Shown here: positions 18,601 through 18,966 of the stretch, piece by piece
Position numbering within the stretch: the stretch's first letter is position 1
Layout of the letters: every line of letters begins with the position of its first letter
Made by a program: the position numbers and the translations under genes
DNA from: Micractinium sp. NFX-FRZ
Taxonomy: Eukaryota > Chlorophyta > Trebouxiophyceae > Chlorellales > Chlorellaceae
Direction: 5' to 3'
DNA length: 18,966 bases
Assembly: GCA_029339195.1 (NCBI GenBank)
Contig: JAPTJF010000715.1
Location: 1-18,966 of the forward strand
The notes under the pieces: generated by a model
The model's input: only the letters and a program-made list of their open reading frames with translations
The model's database searches: none
Told to the model about the DNA's origin: nothing

Positions 18601-18924
18601 CTGCAGCCAGGGAGCGCTTGCTGATGCTACGGGCGACCTGGGGGAGGCAGTGGGGGCAGGGCGCGGGTGTGTGGGAGGCCTCCCATGGGGCTGCAAGGTT
18701 GGGGCGACCGCGGGTATCCCGGACAGCCTGCTGCCAGGGGGGCGGCTGGCGCTCACCGCCCGGAAGCTGTCGTTGGCTCCGGCGCCCTGCACCAGGCCTG
18801 CAGTGCCCCTGAAGGCGGCGGTGGGTGGTGCCCGCTCCTTCCGAGCGGAGGGACCGTAGGCGCCATCGTGCGTTTGTGCCCGCTCGGGAGGAGAGATAGG
18901 CAAGAGGGGGCCTATAATCCCCAT
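7199..18924 (-). CDS. YSL: YSL-type metal-chelate transporter (OPT family), 25 exons
   Basis: This is an integral membrane transporter of the oligopeptide transporter superfamily, Yellow-Stripe-Like branch. Known members co-transport protons with Fe/Cu/Zn/Mn-nicotianamine or phytosiderophore complexes. The spliced protein has 818 residues. Hallmarks in order: LKLGLTTGVIPSLNIGAGLL (about 134-153), QTCTVACYGMAFNGGFGT (about 185-202), VPLRKQLILKYELLFPSGTA (about 249-268), FAAFPTF (about 325), NYVGVGMLCPQ (345-355), GLTDWNMASLYGKLAIFIFA (about 579-598), ASASDLMQDFRTGYLTLSNP (about 623-642), KWARFVPLPMCMAL (about 731-744) and GDGIWTIPAAILAIANVNPP (about 788-807), with C-terminus ICMGWAPASSG. Plant YSLs are usually shorter; the extra length is an N-terminal region (about 1-110) and a 110-residue acidic loop in exon 15. 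The reading frame stays open from ATG 18924 to the window edge, so the true start may lie outside. Substrate and membrane are inferred from the family only. Confidence 0.9.
9545..9593 (-). pseudogene. Decayed partial copy of YSL exon 19 inside intron 18
   Basis: On the minus strand, TTGGAGGCGGGCG...GGCCCGGCAGTGCGCGGCGTC closely follows the first half of exon 19 (CTGGAGGCGGGCG...GGCCTGGCTGTGTGCGGCGTC, 9461-9412). The copy lies about 130 bp upstream of the real exon. Its start lacks a proper AG acceptor and it has diverged at several positions, so it is not expected to be spliced in. It is probably left by a local tandem duplication. Confidence 0.65.
10652..10854 (+). other. Probable 5' UTR intron of the nested gene
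   Basis: A strong acceptor (CTCCCCTCTCCCGCAG, AG at 10853-10854) lies only four bases before the ATG at 10859. The best upstream donor is CATCAG|GTGCGC at 10651/10652. This suggests a 5' UTR exon upstream, with transcription starting further left inside the YSL intron. A TTTTTAAAAG patch near 10379-10388 could be promoter-related. Confidence 0.4.
10859..12709 (+). CDS. Secreted cysteine-rich protein, six exons, nested antisense in YSL
   Basis: Exons 10859-10920, 11099-11226, 11506-11574, 11803-11857, 12210-12351 and 12650-12709 join in frame to 171 residues plus TGA. Residues 1-20 (MARSLLALLILALAFGGAAA) are a clear signal peptide, so the product enters the secretory pathway. Residues 21-63 are a cysteine-free, Ala/Pro-rich then helical stretch. 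The remainder has 12 cysteines (70, 84, 90, 91, 105, 114, 126, 132, 138, 139, 156, 171), an even number fitting six disulfides. C-x5-CC occurs twice (84-91 and 132-139), and the last residue is Cys. N-glycosylation sequons lie at N72 (NTS) and N79 (NAT). Intron 4 is GC-AG: only the donor TG|GCAAGTG gives the frame that ends all exons properly and supplies Cys105. The family is not recognised. The C-x5-C-x5-CC spacing recalls knottin/colipase-like folds, but that is speculation. Confidence 0.75.
11858..11859 (+). other. GC splice donor of nested-gene intron 4
   Basis: The donor is ACCTG|GCAAGTG. The GT alternative two codons later puts exon 5 in a cysteine-poor frame and then mismatches exon 6, whose frame ends with Cys then TGA. 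The GC donor keeps phase 2 and continuity. Confidence 0.65.
11960..11985 (+). repeat. (TGCC)n microsatellite in nested-gene intron 4
   Basis: About six TGCC units. The same unit recurs at 17859-17874 in YSL intron 3. Confidence 0.85.
13058..13092 (-). other. Possible ghost of YSL exon 18 near the start of intron 17
   Basis: The minus strand encodes AAQGKLMIKFAS in the same phase that exon 17 leaves open, resembling SLYGKLAIFIFA of the real exon 18 over 3 kb away. It follows an AG but has no good donor and soon meets TAA. Similarity is short, so chance is possible. Confidence 0.25.
15472..15473 (-). other. GC splice donor of YSL intron 10
   Basis: The transcript reads TTCTCGCAG|GCAGGA. Only this site joins WNFDFSQ in phase 0 to NYVGVGMLCPQ of exon 11, as expected for the family. 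The nearby GT would shift the frame. Confidence 0.75.
15611..15659 (+). repeat. 49-nt G homopolymer upstream of YSL exon 10
   Basis: An uninterrupted run of 49 G on the plus strand, then C and six more G. On the YSL transcript it is a C49 tract only 17 bases upstream of the exon 10 start (acceptor GGCTGCAG), so it forms the polypyrimidine tract of intron 9. The plus strand could fold into a G-quadruplex. Its length in the assembly may be inexact. Confidence 0.9.
16215..16227 (+). repeat. G13 run upstream of YSL exon 8
   Basis: A shorter homopolymer, again a C tract on the transcript close to the acceptor (CCCCAG before exon 8 at 16206). Confidence 0.85.
16479..16530 (+). repeat. (CAG/CGG)n trinucleotide tract in YSL intron 7
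   Basis: Mixed GCAGCAGCGG units. The tract produces alanine-run open frames on the minus strand but lies wholly inside an intron, just past the exon 7 donor. Confidence 0.85.
17098..17130 (+). repeat. (CAG/CGG)n tract in YSL intron 5
   Basis: A CAGCAGCAGCGGCAGCGGCA-type stretch within the intron between exons 5 and 6. Confidence 0.75.
17859..17874 (+). repeat. (TGCC)n microsatellite in YSL intron 3
   Basis: Four TGCC-type units adjoining the exon 3 donor region. Confidence 0.8.
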
Positions 18925-18966
18925 GGGGAACCCAAAATAGCAGGCGTTCCCCACTGGATCCCCGCC

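Larger units (their letters stand above)
7199..18924 (-). other. YSL: Exon map of the YSL gene
   Basis: Exons from 5' to 3': 18924-18757, 18637-18494, 18022-17911, 17649-17519, 17226-17175, 16953-16889, 16617-16557, 16206-16129, 15906-15807, 15594-15474, 15221-15189, 14980-14940, 14690-14596, 14414-14357, 14117-13785, 13554-13474, 13309-13220, 9852-9809, 9461-9362, 9126-8981, 8792-8755, 8442-8302, 7954-7837, 7499-7441, 7246-7199. They sum to 2,457 nt (819 codons with TGA at 7199-7201), and every phase matches across its junction. Twenty-three introns are GT-AG; intron 10 is GC-AG. The usual donor is GTGAGN or GTGGGN. Excluding the giant intron 17, introns average about 260 bp. Exon 1 and its start are the least certain. 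Confidence 0.85.

Noticed and set aside
1..18966. CRISPR arrays, bacterial operons, phage or plasmid functions
   Set aside because: No regularly spaced identical repeats, ribosome-binding sites or prokaryotic gene organisation were seen. The window is eukaryotic nuclear DNA.

Overview
The window looks like nuclear DNA of a GC-rich green alga, most likely a Chlorella-like trebouxiophyte. The evidence is intron-dense genes with short GT-AG introns and a few GC-AG introns, a plant/algal-type YSL metal-chelate transporter, a eukaryotic type II tRNA-Ser with internal promoter boxes, and decayed LINE-type reverse transcriptase relics. The species itself is an inference.

Layout. Positions 1-4800 are a nest of decayed non-LTR retrotransposon pieces. 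Inside it sits a 370-bp inverted repeat (arms 87-456 and 561-930), each arm carrying an intact tRNA-Ser(GCU), the two genes facing each other. Copy A (about 1331-3815, reverse transcriptase on the minus strand) and copy B (about 3989-4795) share both flanks in the same orientation, but their reverse transcriptase segments point opposite ways. Positions 4925-5052 (minus) hold a clean first coding exon whose intron runs straight into copy B. Positions 5462-5969 (minus) hold a possible broken small gene built on three 72-bp tandem repeats with CxxC motifs. Nothing was recognised from 5970 to 7198.

The rest of the window (7199-18924, minus) is one gene, reconstructed here as 25 exons that all join in frame to give an 818-residue YSL/OPT-family transporter. 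Its 3,367-bp intron 17 hosts a complete, oppositely oriented six-exon gene (10859-12709, plus) for a 171-residue secreted protein with a signal peptide and 12 cysteines. Other oddities in the host gene are a 49-nt G run (C run on the transcript) just upstream of an acceptor, a decayed copy of an exon inside an intron, and one GC-AG intron.

Functionally, the transporter is expected to move metal-chelator complexes across a membrane. The nested gene's role is unknown. No operon-like logic applies. The most distinctive features are the tRNA inverted repeat embedded in retroelement sequence and the nested antisense cysteine-rich gene. Splice sites were assigned by eye from reading-frame continuity and family resemblance; no search was run.
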